This document shows positions 25,480-34,238 of a DNA stretch of 64,000 nucleotides, piece by piece. The translations under genes were made by a program, and so were the position numbers. Positions within the stretch are counted from its first letter, which is position 1. The number at the start of each line of letters is the position of its first letter. The stretch is from Clostridium liquoris (GTDB lineage: Bacteria; Bacillota; Clostridia; Clostridiales; Clostridiaceae). Below the pieces are notes generated by a model. It did not search any database and was not told the DNA's origin. It worked only from the letters and a program-made list of their open reading frames with translations. The stretch covers positions 62,001 to 126,000 of the forward strand of contig NZ_PVXO01000005.1 in assembly GCF_002995785.1 (NCBI RefSeq). The letters are read 5' to 3'.

Positions 25480-26420
25480 TGTCAAATAAAATAGCTACAA
25501 GAGAAGCTTATGGTAAAGCTTTAGCAGAATTAGGAATGAATAATTCCAAAGTAGTAGTTTTAGATGCGGATTTATCCAAATCTACAAAAACTGCAGATTT
25601 TAAAAAGGTATGCCCTGAAAGATTTATAAATATGGGAATAGCAGAAGGAAACATGATGTCAGTGGCAGCAGGTATGTCCACTTGTGATAAAATACCTTTT
25701 GTTAGTACATTTGCTATATTTGCAACAGGAAGAGCTTATGAGCAAGTAAGAAATTCTATTTGCTATCCTAAATTGAATGTGAAAATATGTGCTACTCATG
25801 CAGGTATAACAGTAGGTGAAGATGGAGCTTCTCATCAATCAGTAGAGGATATATCACTAATGAGAGGTATTCCAAACATGATAGTTATATGTCCTTCAGA
25901 TGCTATAGAAACAGAAAAAGCTGTAAAGGCTGTTGCTGAATATAATGGGCCTTGTTATATAAGGCTTGGAAGATCTGGTGTGCCTGTAATAAATGATTTT
26001 GCAGAATATGATTTCAAGATAGGAAAAGCTGTAAAGTATAGAGAAGGAAAAGATGCTACTATAATAGCTACAGGTATAATGGTAGATGCAGCACTTGAAG
26101 CTTATAATATACTTGCAGAAGAGGGAATAAAGGTTAGGGTATTAAATATACATACTATAAAACCTATAGATGAAGAAGCAATAGTAAAAGCCGCAAGGGA
26201 AACTGGAGTTATTATAACTGCTGAGGAACATAGCATTATAGGAGGACTTGGATCTGCTGTATGTGAGGTAACAAGTGAAAAACATCCAGTACCAGTAGTT
26301 AGAGTTGGAATAAATGATACTTTTGGCGAAAGTGGAAAACCAGAAGAATTATTAAAAGCATATGGATTAACTGCAGAAAATATTGTAAAGGCAGTAAAAA
26401 AAGGACTGGATTTAAAATAA
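25479..26420 (+). CDS. Transketolase, C-terminal subunit
   Basis: A 313-residue partner carrying the pyrimidine-binding and C-terminal domains. Conserved stretches are FINMGIAEGNMMSVAAGMS near residues 49-67 (catalytic Glu), ATHAGITVGEDGASHQ near 107-122, and the C-terminal EEHSIIGGLGSAV. A one-base overlap with the first subunit suggests equimolar synthesis. Split transketolases are common in clostridia and archaea. A strong terminator follows. Confidence 0.93.
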   Translation: MSNKIATREAYGKALAELGMNNSKVVVLDADLSKSTKTADFKKVCPERFINMGIAEGNMMSVAAGMSTCDKIPFVSTFAIFATGRAYEQVRNSICYPKLNVKICATHAGITVGEDGASHQSVEDISLMRGIPNMIVICPSDAIETEKAVKAVAEYNGPCYIRLGRSGVPVINDFAEYDFKIGKAVKYREGKDATIIATGIMVDAALEAYNILAEEGIKVRVLNIHTIKPIDEEAIVKAARETGVIITAEEHSIIGGLGSAVCEVTSEKHPVPVVRVGINDTFGESGKPEELLKAYGLTAENIVKAVKKGLDLK

Positions 26421-26431
26421 TATTAGTATAT

Positions 26432-26473
26432 AATTGCTTTAGAAGTTATAGATAATTTCTAAAGCAATTTCTT
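26432..26473 (+). terminator. Terminator after transketolase genes
   Basis: AATTGCTTTAGAA (26432-26444) pairs perfectly with TTCTAAAGCAATT (26457-26469), ending in T-rich sequence. Confidence 0.85.
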
Positions 26474-26504
26474 ATATTTGCAGACTATGAGAGTGAGGAA
26501 TCAT

Positions 26505-26852
26505 ATGAAAGAGTATTTAAAGGATATACTATATTGTATAAAGTTTTCCATATATATATTTATAGTAACGTTTCTTATAGGGGGAGTTATTGGAATAATA
26601 GTTGGAGGATTTAATTTAATAGTTATTATGGATTGGGGAAGCAGAATTTCCCAATATGTATCCTTTTTAGGTTTATTTATATCGGCCTTATCTTTTATGA
26701 GTGAAAATTTAATGAGACCTCTAAATTACGAGGAACAATGGAAGACATATTTTTCAAAGCTTAATTTAACATTTGTTATTTTTTTTATTTCTTTATTTAT
26801 TTTAATATTTTCTATATGCATTCAAGATAAAGTTTGGGTTTTAACAAAATAA
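26505..26852 (+). CDS. Small membrane protein, function unknown
   Basis: A 115-residue protein with three hydrophobic segments (about 13-35, 38-60 and 84-106) and a charged loop between the second and third. I recognise no family. The ATG at 26505 follows GAGTGAGG; in-frame codons upstream at 26478 have no ribosome site. It is separated by 24 bases from the YitT gene and probably shares its transcript, but no functional link can be read from the sequence. Confidence 0.6.
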   Translation: MKEYLKDILYCIKFSIYIFIVTFLIGGVIGIIVGGFNLIVIMDWGSRISQYVSFLGLFISALSFMSENLMRPLNYEEQWKTYFSKLNLTFVIFFISLFILIFSICIQDKVWVLTK

Positions 26853-26876
26853 TTTTGTGTAGGAGCAGGGTATACT

Positions 26877-27731
26877 ATGAAAAAATTTAGGGAATATTTT
26901 TTCATTACACTAGGAGTACTTATGGTGGCACTAGCTACAAAATTTTTATTAGCACCAAATAAAGTAGCCGCAGGTGGAGTGATAGGATTAGCAATAATAA
27001 TAAATAATTTTTTCCCTTTTTTAGATATAGGACTTTTATCCTTAATAATGAATGGCTTTTTATTTATTATAGCTTTTATTTTTATAGGGAGTAAGTTTGG
27101 AGGTAAAACTATATATGCTAGTTTAAGCTTATCTGGTATTATATGGTTTTTAGATAGAACGGTAACATCAAATGTACCCATAACCAATGACCTTTTTTTA
27201 GCATCAATATTTGGTACCGTTGTATCTGGAATAGGTATGGGAATTGTATTTAATCAAAATGCATCCACTGGCGGTACGGATATAATTGCAAAGATATTGA
27301 GTAAGTTTATTAATGCACCTATAGGGAAGTCGCTTCTTGTAGTGGATTTCGTAATAACTATTTTCTCAGCCCTTTCTTTTGGAATTGAAATAGGATTGTA
27401 TTCTTTATTAAGTGTACTAGTTAACGGATTTATAATAGATTTAATAATTGAAGGATTAAATGTTTGCAAACAAATTATGGTTATAAGTCCTAAGAATGAT
27501 TCAATAAATAAGTTTATTATAAATGAACTAGGAAGAGGCTGTACAATATTTACAGGCATAGGCGGCTATACCGGTAATGATACATATGTACTATATACAG
27601 TTTTAAGTAGAAGAGAATTCATAAGACTAAAAGAATTTATTATAGAAGTAGACAAAAAAGCCTTTATCACTGTAGGAGATGTTCATGAGGTTTTAGGAGA
27701 GGGTTTCAAGGATATATCTGGAGAAGAATAA
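26877..27731 (+). CDS. YitT family membrane protein
   Basis: A 284-residue protein of the YitT family. Four to five membrane helices (about 1-190) include the family run APNKVAAGGVIGLAI near residues 23-37 and NQNASTGGTDIIAKIL near 125-140. A cytoplasmic DUF2179 domain (about 200-284) has GRGCTIFTGIGGYTG near 222-236 and a final ITVGDVHEVLGEGF. The function is not established; a transport or sensing role has been guessed for the family. A terminator follows. Confidence 0.9.
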   Translation: MKKFREYFFITLGVLMVALATKFLLAPNKVAAGGVIGLAIIINNFFPFLDIGLLSLIMNGFLFIIAFIFIGSKFGGKTIYASLSLSGIIWFLDRTVTSNVPITNDLFLASIFGTVVSGIGMGIVFNQNASTGGTDIIAKILSKFINAPIGKSLLVVDFVITIFSALSFGIEIGLYSLLSVLVNGFIIDLIIEGLNVCKQIMVISPKNDSINKFIINELGRGCTIFTGIGGYTGNDTYVLYTVLSRREFIRLKEFIIEVDKKAFITVGDVHEVLGEGFKDISGEE

Positions 27732-27739
27732 TATTAAAA

Positions 27740-27780
27740 CTGTCGATAATTAAAAAAGCATTCGACAGCTTTTTACTTTT
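27740..27780 (+). terminator. Terminator after yitT-like gene
   Basis: CTGTCGA (27740-27746) pairs with TCGACAG (27762-27768) across a 15-base loop, followed by a T-rich tail. Confidence 0.65.
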
Positions 27781-27843
27781 ATAGATTAAGTTGTATTAAA
27801 ATATAACTAATAACTTAATTAGTAATAGTTTTAAGGATTTTAA

Positions 27844-27874
27844 TTGTCAAATTAATTACTTATTATGTTATAAT
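27844..27874 (+). promoter_or_regulatory. Probable promoter of ftsEX
   Basis: Extended -10 TGTTATAAT ending at 27874 with TTGTCA 19 bases upstream (27844-27849). Confidence 0.55.
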
Positions 27875-27932
27875 AACAATAGTGAATTTTTAAATAGCAT
27901 TAAACGTATTAATATAAGAGGAGAGATTTTTA

Positions 27933-28619
27933 ATGATTGAATTTAAAAATGTAAGTAAGATTTATAATCATAATATATTCGCGTTATCAAATGTAAACAT
28001 AGTAATAGAAAAAGGGGAATTTGTATTCTTAGTTGGACCAAGTGGAGCTGGTAAATCAACTTTTGTAAAAGCATTATTAAAAGAGATAGATCTAACCAAT
28101 GGAAGCATTATAGTAAATAACACAGATATAACCAAATTAAAAAGAAATGATATACCTTATTATAGAAGAAAAATAGGAGTAGTATTTCAGGATTTTAGAC
28201 TTATACCTAATTTAAGTGTATATGAAAATGTGGCTTTTGCAATGAGAGTTATAGAGGCACCTGTAAAGGAAATAAGAAAGAGGGTTCCTATGGTACTCTC
28301 TATGGTAGGACTTTCAACAAAATACAAAGCTCTTCCTCATCAGTTATCTGGAGGAGAACAACAAAGGGTATCTTTGGCAAGAGCTATGGTTAATAACCCA
28401 GCATTGCTTATTGCGGACGAGCCTACTGGAAATCTTGATCCTGATACTGCTATGGAAATAATGGACACGCTTAATGATATAAATCATGCTGGCACAACTG
28501 TGTTGATGGCTACTCATGCTAAAGATATAGTTGACAATATGAGAAAAAGAGTTATAGCATTAGAAAAAGGTGTTGTAATAAGAGATGAAAAGAGAGGTGC
28601 ATACGGATATGAAGATTAG
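27933..28619 (+). CDS. ftsE: Cell division ATP-binding protein FtsE
   Basis: A 228-residue ABC ATPase of the FtsEX complex, which controls cell-wall hydrolases at division sites. Walker A is GPSGAGKST at residues 35-43, the Q-loop is VFQDFRL, the signature is LSGGEQQR near 138, Walker B is LLIADEPTGNLD near 160, and the H-loop is MATHA. AGAGGAGAG precedes the ATG. It overlaps ftsX by 11 bases. Confidence 0.95.
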   Translation: MIEFKNVSKIYNHNIFALSNVNIVIEKGEFVFLVGPSGAGKSTFVKALLKEIDLTNGSIIVNNTDITKLKRNDIPYYRRKIGVVFQDFRLIPNLSVYENVAFAMRVIEAPVKEIRKRVPMVLSMVGLSTKYKALPHQLSGGEQQRVSLARAMVNNPALLIADEPTGNLDPDTAMEIMDTLNDINHAGTTVLMATHAKDIVDNMRKRVIALEKGVVIRDEKRGAYGYED

Positions 28620-29499
28620 TACTTTAAAATATTTTGCCATAGATTCTTTGAAAAGTATAAAAAGAAATAAAACTATAAGTTTTGCATCAGCTGCTACTGT
28701 TGCAGCTACTCTATTTATATTAGGAGTATTTTTACTTACAGCTTTGGATGTGCAGCAAGTAATAAAAAATGTGGAATCTAGAGTGGAAATAAAAGTATTT
28801 TTAAATAATGATATAACTATAGGTGAGGAAAAAGCATTGGAGACAAAGATAAAAGGAATGAGTGAAGTAGCTAGTGTAAAATATGAAACTAAACAGGAGG
28901 CTATGAAGAACTTTAAAGAACAGATTGGAGAAGATAATAAGGCTCTTCTTGAAGGCTTAGAAAAGGATAATCCTCTTCCAAATGCATATGTAGTGAAGGT
29001 TAAGGATCCGGAAATGGTTTCAAAGGTTGTAGATTCTGTGAAGGATATGAAAGGAATATATGAGATTCAAGCAGGAAAGGAAATAGTTGACAGAGTGGTT
29101 GCCGTGACAAAAACTATAAAATGGATAGGCATGGCATTATTTGCTATACTTATTGGTGTTTCATTATTTTTAATAGGCAATACTATTAAAATTACTTTAT
29201 ATTCAAGAAGAAGAGAAATAGGCATAATGAAATATATAGGAGCTACAGACTGGTTCATAAGATGGCCATTCATCATTGAAGGTATGATTATTGGTATTAT
29301 CGGAGCAATTGTAGGATGCATACTGCTATACTATGGTTATAATGTAGTGTACACAAAGGTTTCTACAAATCTGTTTTTAGTCAAGCTAGTTCAACCTAAA
29401 TATGTACTTACTAATATTTCTTGGCAGTTTGGCTTATTAGGAATACTAATAGGTTCAATAGGAAGTATGCTGTCCATAAGAAAATTCCTTGCAGTTTAG
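28609..29499 (+). CDS. ftsX: Cell division membrane protein FtsX
   Basis: A 296-residue permease-like partner of FtsE with four membrane helices: one near residues 22-45, an extracellular loop of about 120 residues that should contact a peptidoglycan hydrolase or adaptor, then three helices in the last 130 residues. The cytoplasmic motif RREIGIMKYIGATDWFIRWPF near 200 is typical. An earlier in-frame ATG (28585) exists, but GAGAGGTG places the start at 28609. In B. subtilis and clostridia ftsEX is followed by a ctpB-type protease gene, as here. Confidence 0.94.
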   Translation: MKISTLKYFAIDSLKSIKRNKTISFASAATVAATLFILGVFLLTALDVQQVIKNVESRVEIKVFLNNDITIGEEKALETKIKGMSEVASVKYETKQEAMKNFKEQIGEDNKALLEGLEKDNPLPNAYVVKVKDPEMVSKVVDSVKDMKGIYEIQAGKEIVDRVVAVTKTIKWIGMALFAILIGVSLFLIGNTIKITLYSRRREIGIMKYIGATDWFIRWPFIIEGMIIGIIGAIVGCILLYYGYNVVYTKVSTNLFLVKLVQPKYVLTNISWQFGLLGILIGSIGSMLSIRKFLAV

Positions 29500-29518
29500 A
29501 TAAATGATGAATAAATAT

Positions 29519-29566
29519 TATATTTTGAACACTCTGCTTCTATAGTAGGGTGTTCAAAATATTTTT
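29519..29566 (+). terminator. Terminator after ftsX
   Basis: TATTTTGAACACTCT (29521-29535) pairs with AGGGTGTTCAAAATA (29547-29561), then TTTTT. Confidence 0.9.
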
Positions 29567-29585
29567 GTAAATTTATTTTTTTTAA

Positions 29586-29594
29586 TGTTATAAT
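29586..29594 (+). promoter_or_regulatory. Extended -10 promoter before ctpA
   Basis: TGTTATAAT at 29586-29594, in a T-rich context without a clear -35 box. It resembles the ftsE promoter. Confidence 0.4.
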
Positions 29595-29696
29595 TACTTA
29601 TGATTTATATAAATATATATAGTGAGTTCATTATATATATTTTATGGTGAAAATATAAAACTTAAGCTAGCACTTTGCTGAAAAGGAGTGGGGTAA

Positions 29697-30908
29697 ATGA
29701 ATAAAAAGAAATGGATAGGGTGGACAATAGCAATAATACTTTTAACTAATGTTGCAACCTTTCTAGGAACTAACGCTATATCTTTAGCTATGCCAAATGG
29801 AAAAGTTATAATTAATAGAGATGATTATAATAGATTTTTAGAATTTTCTAAATTATTTGGAATAAAGGAAATAATTCAGGATAAGTATGATGGAAAAATA
29901 GACAATGCTGCCTTAGAAGAAGGAGCAATTAAAGGAATGACATCGGCTCTTAATGATCCATATACGGTTTTTATGGATAAAAAGGAATTTGAAGAATTTA
30001 ATGCTCAAACAGAGGGAAATTATAGCGGTGTAGGTCTACAAGTTCAAGCTAAAGAAAATAAAATAGTTGTAGCAGATGTATTTGAAGATTCTCCAGCTAA
30101 AAAAGCTGGTGTACTGCCAAAGGACGAAATAGAAAAGGTAGATGGAAAGGCAGTCAACGGTAAAGAATTAGATAAAGCAGTAACTATGATGAAAGGACCA
30201 GAGGGCACAAATGTAACTATAACTTTTTTTAGAGAGGGAAAAGGACTTTATGACGTTACTTTAAAAAGATCTAAAATTAACTTAGTAACTGTTAAGGGAG
30301 AAATGGTATCAAATGATGTAGGTTACATACAGATTTCTATGTTTGATGAAAATACAAGTAAAAATCTAAAGAAAGAATTAGATTTGTTAAAAAGTAAAGG
30401 CATGAAGTCACTAATAATTGATTTAAGAGGTAATCCAGGCGGGTTGTTAGATGAATGTGTAGATATGGTTTCAAACTTTGTTCCTAAGGGAAAAGTTATA
30501 GTTTCTACTATAGATAAATATAAAACAGAAAAGCAATATAAGTCTAAAGGTGGGGATTATATAGGTTTACCACTAGTAGTACTAACTAATGAAGGTTCAG
30601 CAAGTGCTTCTGAAATATTTTCTGGGGCTATAAGAGACTATAATATAGGAACCTTAATTGGAGAAAAAACCTTTGGTAAAGGTGTGGTTCAGACTTTAAT
30701 AGATACAGGTGATGGAACTGCCTTAAAGGTTACAATATCAAAATACTATACTCCTAATGGAGAAAATATACATGGAACCGGAATAAAGCCTAATATTGAA
30801 GTTAAGTATCCAGAAGAATTACTGAAAAAACCTTATAACAGGGCAACAGATCCCCAATTTAAAAAAGCATTAGGAGTAGCAGAGAAAAAAATAGAGGGGG
30901 GGAGATAA
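29697..30908 (+). CDS. ctpA: Carboxyl-terminal processing protease (S41 family)
   Basis: A 403-residue secreted, membrane-anchored serine protease. It has an N-terminal membrane helix (about 6-26), a PDZ domain (about 98-185) with NYSGVGLQVQ as the ligand loop, and an S41 catalytic core. The core contains RGNPGGLLDE near 244, SASASE with probable nucleophile Ser303, and FGKG with probable general base Lys328. B. subtilis CtpB-type enzymes act in sporulation signalling and others in envelope processing. AAAGGAGTGGGG precedes the ATG. The downstream PDZ membrane protein gene begins 7 bases after the stop. Confidence 0.94.
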   Translation: MNKKKWIGWTIAIILLTNVATFLGTNAISLAMPNGKVIINRDDYNRFLEFSKLFGIKEIIQDKYDGKIDNAALEEGAIKGMTSALNDPYTVFMDKKEFEEFNAQTEGNYSGVGLQVQAKENKIVVADVFEDSPAKKAGVLPKDEIEKVDGKAVNGKELDKAVTMMKGPEGTNVTITFFREGKGLYDVTLKRSKINLVTVKGEMVSNDVGYIQISMFDENTSKNLKKELDLLKSKGMKSLIIDLRGNPGGLLDECVDMVSNFVPKGKVIVSTIDKYKTEKQYKSKGGDYIGLPLVVLTNEGSASASEIFSGAIRDYNIGTLIGEKTFGKGVVQTLIDTGDGTALKVTISKYYTPNGENIHGTGIKPNIEVKYPEELLKKPYNRATDPQFKKALGVAEKKIEGGR

Positions 30909-30915
30909 ATTAATA

Positions 30916-32211
30916 ATGAATATTCTACTTTATACCCTTAAGGCTGTAGCTTTTGCCTTAACAGATCCTTATTCAGTATTTTTTTTGGTGATCTTAAGTG
31001 TATTCTTATATATTCAAAATAGAAAAACTTCAGCAATGCAGAAGATGATTATTGGGGAGCAAATAAACTCCCCTTTTGAATTAACAATATCTCAATTGGT
31101 TATGGGAATTTTAGCTGGGACTTTTGGTAGTATTATTATGTCCTATTTTGGTGTAGTTTTTTATCAAAACTCAGCTATTGAAATTCTTTTTTTAATTTCC
31201 ATATTTTTAATGGCTTTTAACACTAGATTTATTTGTTTCTCCTATTCTGGAGCTATTTTAGGTGGACTGAGTATTGTAAATACTATAATTGCTTCTATAT
31301 ATGGTACTAAAGAGATTCAGTTATTTAAATTTGATATTACATCTTTAATGACTATGATTGCTGTATTGCATTTTGTAGAAGGATTACTTGTAATAACAGA
31401 TGGCAGCAGAGGAACTGTGCCAGTTTTCTCAAAAAGAGAGGATAAGATAATAGGAGGCTTTATAATGAAAAGATATTGGGCTTTACCTATTGCTTTATTT
31501 ATAATCCTTAATAGCAATTATACAGTGAACATGGGAGATGTAGTCCAAATGCCTAACTGGTGGCCTATTATACATAGTACTATTCCTTCAGATATTTTTA
31601 AAAAAGCCGTAGTTATGTTGGTACCATTTTATGGAGTGCTTGGTTATAGCAGTGTTACTTTTACCAAGACAAAAAGGGCTAAAGTTAGGGAATCAGGTCT
31701 TCTTATAATTGTATACAGTATAGTTTTATTCTTCTTGGCCCAGTTATGTTATATAAATATTTATTATAAAATACTAGTAGTATTATTTGCACCCTTAGCC
31801 CATGAGGGTATTATTTATCTACAAAGATATGGTGAATTAAATAGAGAGCCACTGTATGTAAGTGAGGATGGAATGAAAGTATTAGAGGTAGCACCTGATT
31901 CACCGGCAGATCATATGGAAATAAAGAGCGGAGATTCCTTAATGGCAATAAATGATACGGAAATAGAAACAGAAGATGATATACTGGAAATGATAAGTAA
32001 TACTCCAGGAGATATAATTTTAAAAATGGAAAAAACTAATGGGGTTATTAAAGAGGTTGTATATAAGGCAGCTGATAGAAAGAGCAGGCTGGGAGTTGTG
32101 TTTGTTCCAAAATTTATACCAAAGGACAAAGTAGTTGTTAAGCTTAAAGATAATACTTTTTCAGAGGTATTAAATAAGATAAAAAATAAGGATAAAGATG
32201 GTGATAAATAA
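30916..32211 (+). CDS. Polytopic membrane protein with C-terminal PDZ domain (MinJ-like)
   Basis: A 431-residue protein with about eight membrane helices (residues 1-300) followed by a cytoplasmic or surface PDZ domain (about 312-400; VLEVAPDSPADHMEIKSGD is the carboxylate-loop region). In B. subtilis the gene in this position next to ftsEX-ctpB encodes MinJ, the PDZ membrane adaptor that links DivIVA to MinCD at division sites. The architecture here agrees, but sequence similarity is not something I can measure, so MinJ-like is inference. The ATG has GAGGGGGGAG upstream. uvrB follows after 3 bases. Confidence 0.75.
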   Translation: MNILLYTLKAVAFALTDPYSVFFLVILSVFLYIQNRKTSAMQKMIIGEQINSPFELTISQLVMGILAGTFGSIIMSYFGVVFYQNSAIEILFLISIFLMAFNTRFICFSYSGAILGGLSIVNTIIASIYGTKEIQLFKFDITSLMTMIAVLHFVEGLLVITDGSRGTVPVFSKREDKIIGGFIMKRYWALPIALFIILNSNYTVNMGDVVQMPNWWPIIHSTIPSDIFKKAVVMLVPFYGVLGYSSVTFTKTKRAKVRESGLLIIVYSIVLFFLAQLCYINIYYKILVVLFAPLAHEGIIYLQRYGELNREPLYVSEDGMKVLEVAPDSPADHMEIKSGDSLMAINDTEIETEDDILEMISNTPGDIILKMEKTNGVIKEVVYKAADRKSRLGVVFVPKFIPKDKVVVKLKDNTFSEVLNKIKNKDKDGDK

Positions 32212-32214
32212 ATT

Positions 32215-34218
32215 ATGGGAGAATTTAAGATACACTCTAAATTTAAGCCTACTGGTGATCAACCGCAGGCTATAGATAATTTAGTAAGGGGTATAGAAAG
32301 AGGAGAAAAATTTCAAACTCTTTTAGGAGTTACAGGATCAGGCAAAACTTTTACTATGGCAAATATAATAGAAAAGGTTCAAAGGCCAACTTTAGTATTG
32401 GCTCATAATAAAACTTTAGCAGCTCAGCTATGCTCAGAATTTAGAGAATTTTTTCCTGAAAATTGTGTGGAGTATTTTGTATCTTACTATGATTATTATC
32501 AACCAGAAGCTTATGTACCTCAAACGGACACCTATATAGAAAAGGATGCTTCAATAAATGATGAAATAGATAAACTAAGACACTCAGCTACTTCTGCATT
32601 ATTTGAGAGAAGAGATGTAATTATTGTGGCTTCTGTGTCCTGCATATATGGTCTTGGTAATCCAGAGGAGTATAAAAAGCTTACTATATCCTTAAGAGAA
32701 GGTATGGAAAGAGATAGAGATGAGGTTTTGAAAAAACTTGTAGAAATACAATATGAGAGAAATGAAATTAATTTTGTAAGAGGTACTTTTAGAGTAAAAG
32801 GAGATGTTATAGACATATTTCCTGCATCTTCAACTAACAAAGGTATAAGAGTGGAGTTTTTCGGAGATGAAATAGAAAAGATAAAGGAATTTGATGTGTT
32901 AACTGGTGAAATATTGGGAACTAGAAAGCATGTATCTATTTTCCCGGCTTCCCACTTTGCTACATCTAAGGATAGATTACAAATAGCAATTAAAAAAATA
33001 GAAGAAGAGCTAGAAATAAGAGTAAGAGAACTTATAGCAGCAGATAAATTACTAGAAGCTCAAAGATTAAAACAGAGAACTAATTTTGATATAGAAATGA
33101 TGAGAGAAGTAGGATATTGCAGTGGTATAGAAAATTATTCAAGAATAATGGATGGAAGACTTCCAGGTAGTCCACCTCAAACTTTGTTAGATTATTTTCC
33201 TGAAGATTTTTTGCTTTTTATAGATGAAAGCCATGTAACTTTGCCCCAAGTAAGGGGAATGTATGCAGGGGATAGATCTAGAAAAGAAACTCTAGTAAAT
33301 TACGGTTTTAGGCTTCCTTCAGCCTTTGATAATAGACCCTTACGATTTGAAGAGTTTCAATCTAAATTAAATCAAGTAGTTTTTGTAAGTGCTACTCCAG
33401 GAGACTATGAACTTAGCAATTCAGGGAATATAGCGGAGCAGATTATAAGACCTACGGGACTATTGGATCCGGAAATAGTAGTGAAACCAGTAAAAGGGCA
33501 GATAGATGATCTTTACTCTCAAATTAAAAAAACTGTAGATAAGGGATTTAGAGTTTTAGTAACTACTCTTACTAAAAAGATGGCGGAAGATTTAACAGCA
33601 TATTTTAAAGAAATGGACGTAAAAACTAATTATTTACATTCTGGTATAGATACCATTGAGAGAATGAAAATAATTAGAGATTTAAGAAAAGGTGAATTTG
33701 ATGTTTTAGTTGGGATAAACTTGCTTAGAGAAGGATTAGATATTCCAGAAGTTGCTTTAGTTGCCATATTAGATGCAGATAAAGAAGGCTTCTTAAGATC
33801 TGACAGGTCCCTAATACAGATTATAGGAAGAGCAGCAAGGAATTCAGAAAGTAAGGTTATAATGTATGCAGATACTATTACAAAATCTATGGATAAAGCA
33901 ATAAAAGAGACCAACAGAAGAAGAAGTATACAAATTAAGTATAATAAAGAGCATGGTATAGTGCCTAGGACTATTATAAAGGATATAAGAGATGTAATAG
34001 AGGCAACTAAAGTTGGAGAGGGAAAGGTTGAGTATAACAGTTTAGAAGATGCAATTAAAGCTAATAATGACAGTATAGAAGAGTTGATAAATAAATACGA
34101 AGAAGAAATGAAAAAAGCAGCTAAGGAATTACAATTTGAGAAGGCTGCAGAGCTTAGGGACAATATATTTAATTTAAAAAAGAAACTAAAAGAAAAAAAC
34201 AGAAAATCTAAGAACTAA
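32215..34218 (+). CDS. uvrB: Excinuclease ABC subunit B
   Basis: A 667-residue DNA damage-verification helicase of nucleotide excision repair. Walker [11 protein letters not shown] is at about residues 38-47, the beta-hairpin [12 protein letters not shown] near 92-103, the DESH motif as [11 protein letters not shown] near 338, helicase motif [11 protein letters not shown] near 540, and a C-terminal UVR domain ([16 protein letters not shown]) that binds UvrC. Full length for the family. It begins 3 bases after the PDZ protein gene and is followed by uvrA. Confidence 0.97.
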   Translation: MGEFKIHSKFKPTGDQPQAIDNLVRGIERGEKFQTLLGVTGSGKTFTMANIIEKVQRPTLVLAHNKTLAAQLCSEFREFFPENCVEYFVSYYDYYQPEAYVPQTDTYIEKDASINDEIDKLRHSATSALFERRDVIIVASVSCIYGLGNPEEYKKLTISLREGMERDRDEVLKKLVEIQYERNEINFVRGTFRVKGDVIDIFPASSTNKGIRVEFFGDEIEKIKEFDVLTGEILGTRKHVSIFPASHFATSKDRLQIAIKKIEEELEIRVRELIAADKLLEAQRLKQRTNFDIEMMREVGYCSGIENYSRIMDGRLPGSPPQTLLDYFPEDFLLFIDESHVTLPQVRGMYAGDRSRKETLVNYGFRLPSAFDNRPLRFEEFQSKLNQVVFVSATPGDYELSNSGNIAEQIIRPTGLLDPEIVVKPVKGQIDDLYSQIKKTVDKGFRVLVTTLTKKMAEDLTAYFKEMDVKTNYLHSGIDTIERMKIIRDLRKGEFDVLVGINLLREGLDIPEVALVAILDADKEGFLRSDRSLIQIIGRAARNSESKVIMYADTITKSMDKAIKETNRRRSIQIKYNKEHGIVPRTIIKDIRDVIEATKVGEGKVEYNSLEDAIKANNDSIEELINKYEEEMKKAAKELQFEKAAELRDNIFNLKKKLKEKNRKSKN

Positions 34219-34238
34219 GGAGTGTAATAAATAAAACT

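Noticed and set aside
33630-34163. 177-codon minus-strand frame inside uvrB
   Set aside because: Antisense shadow; Ser/Leu/Ile-rich translation typical of reverse AT-rich coding DNA.
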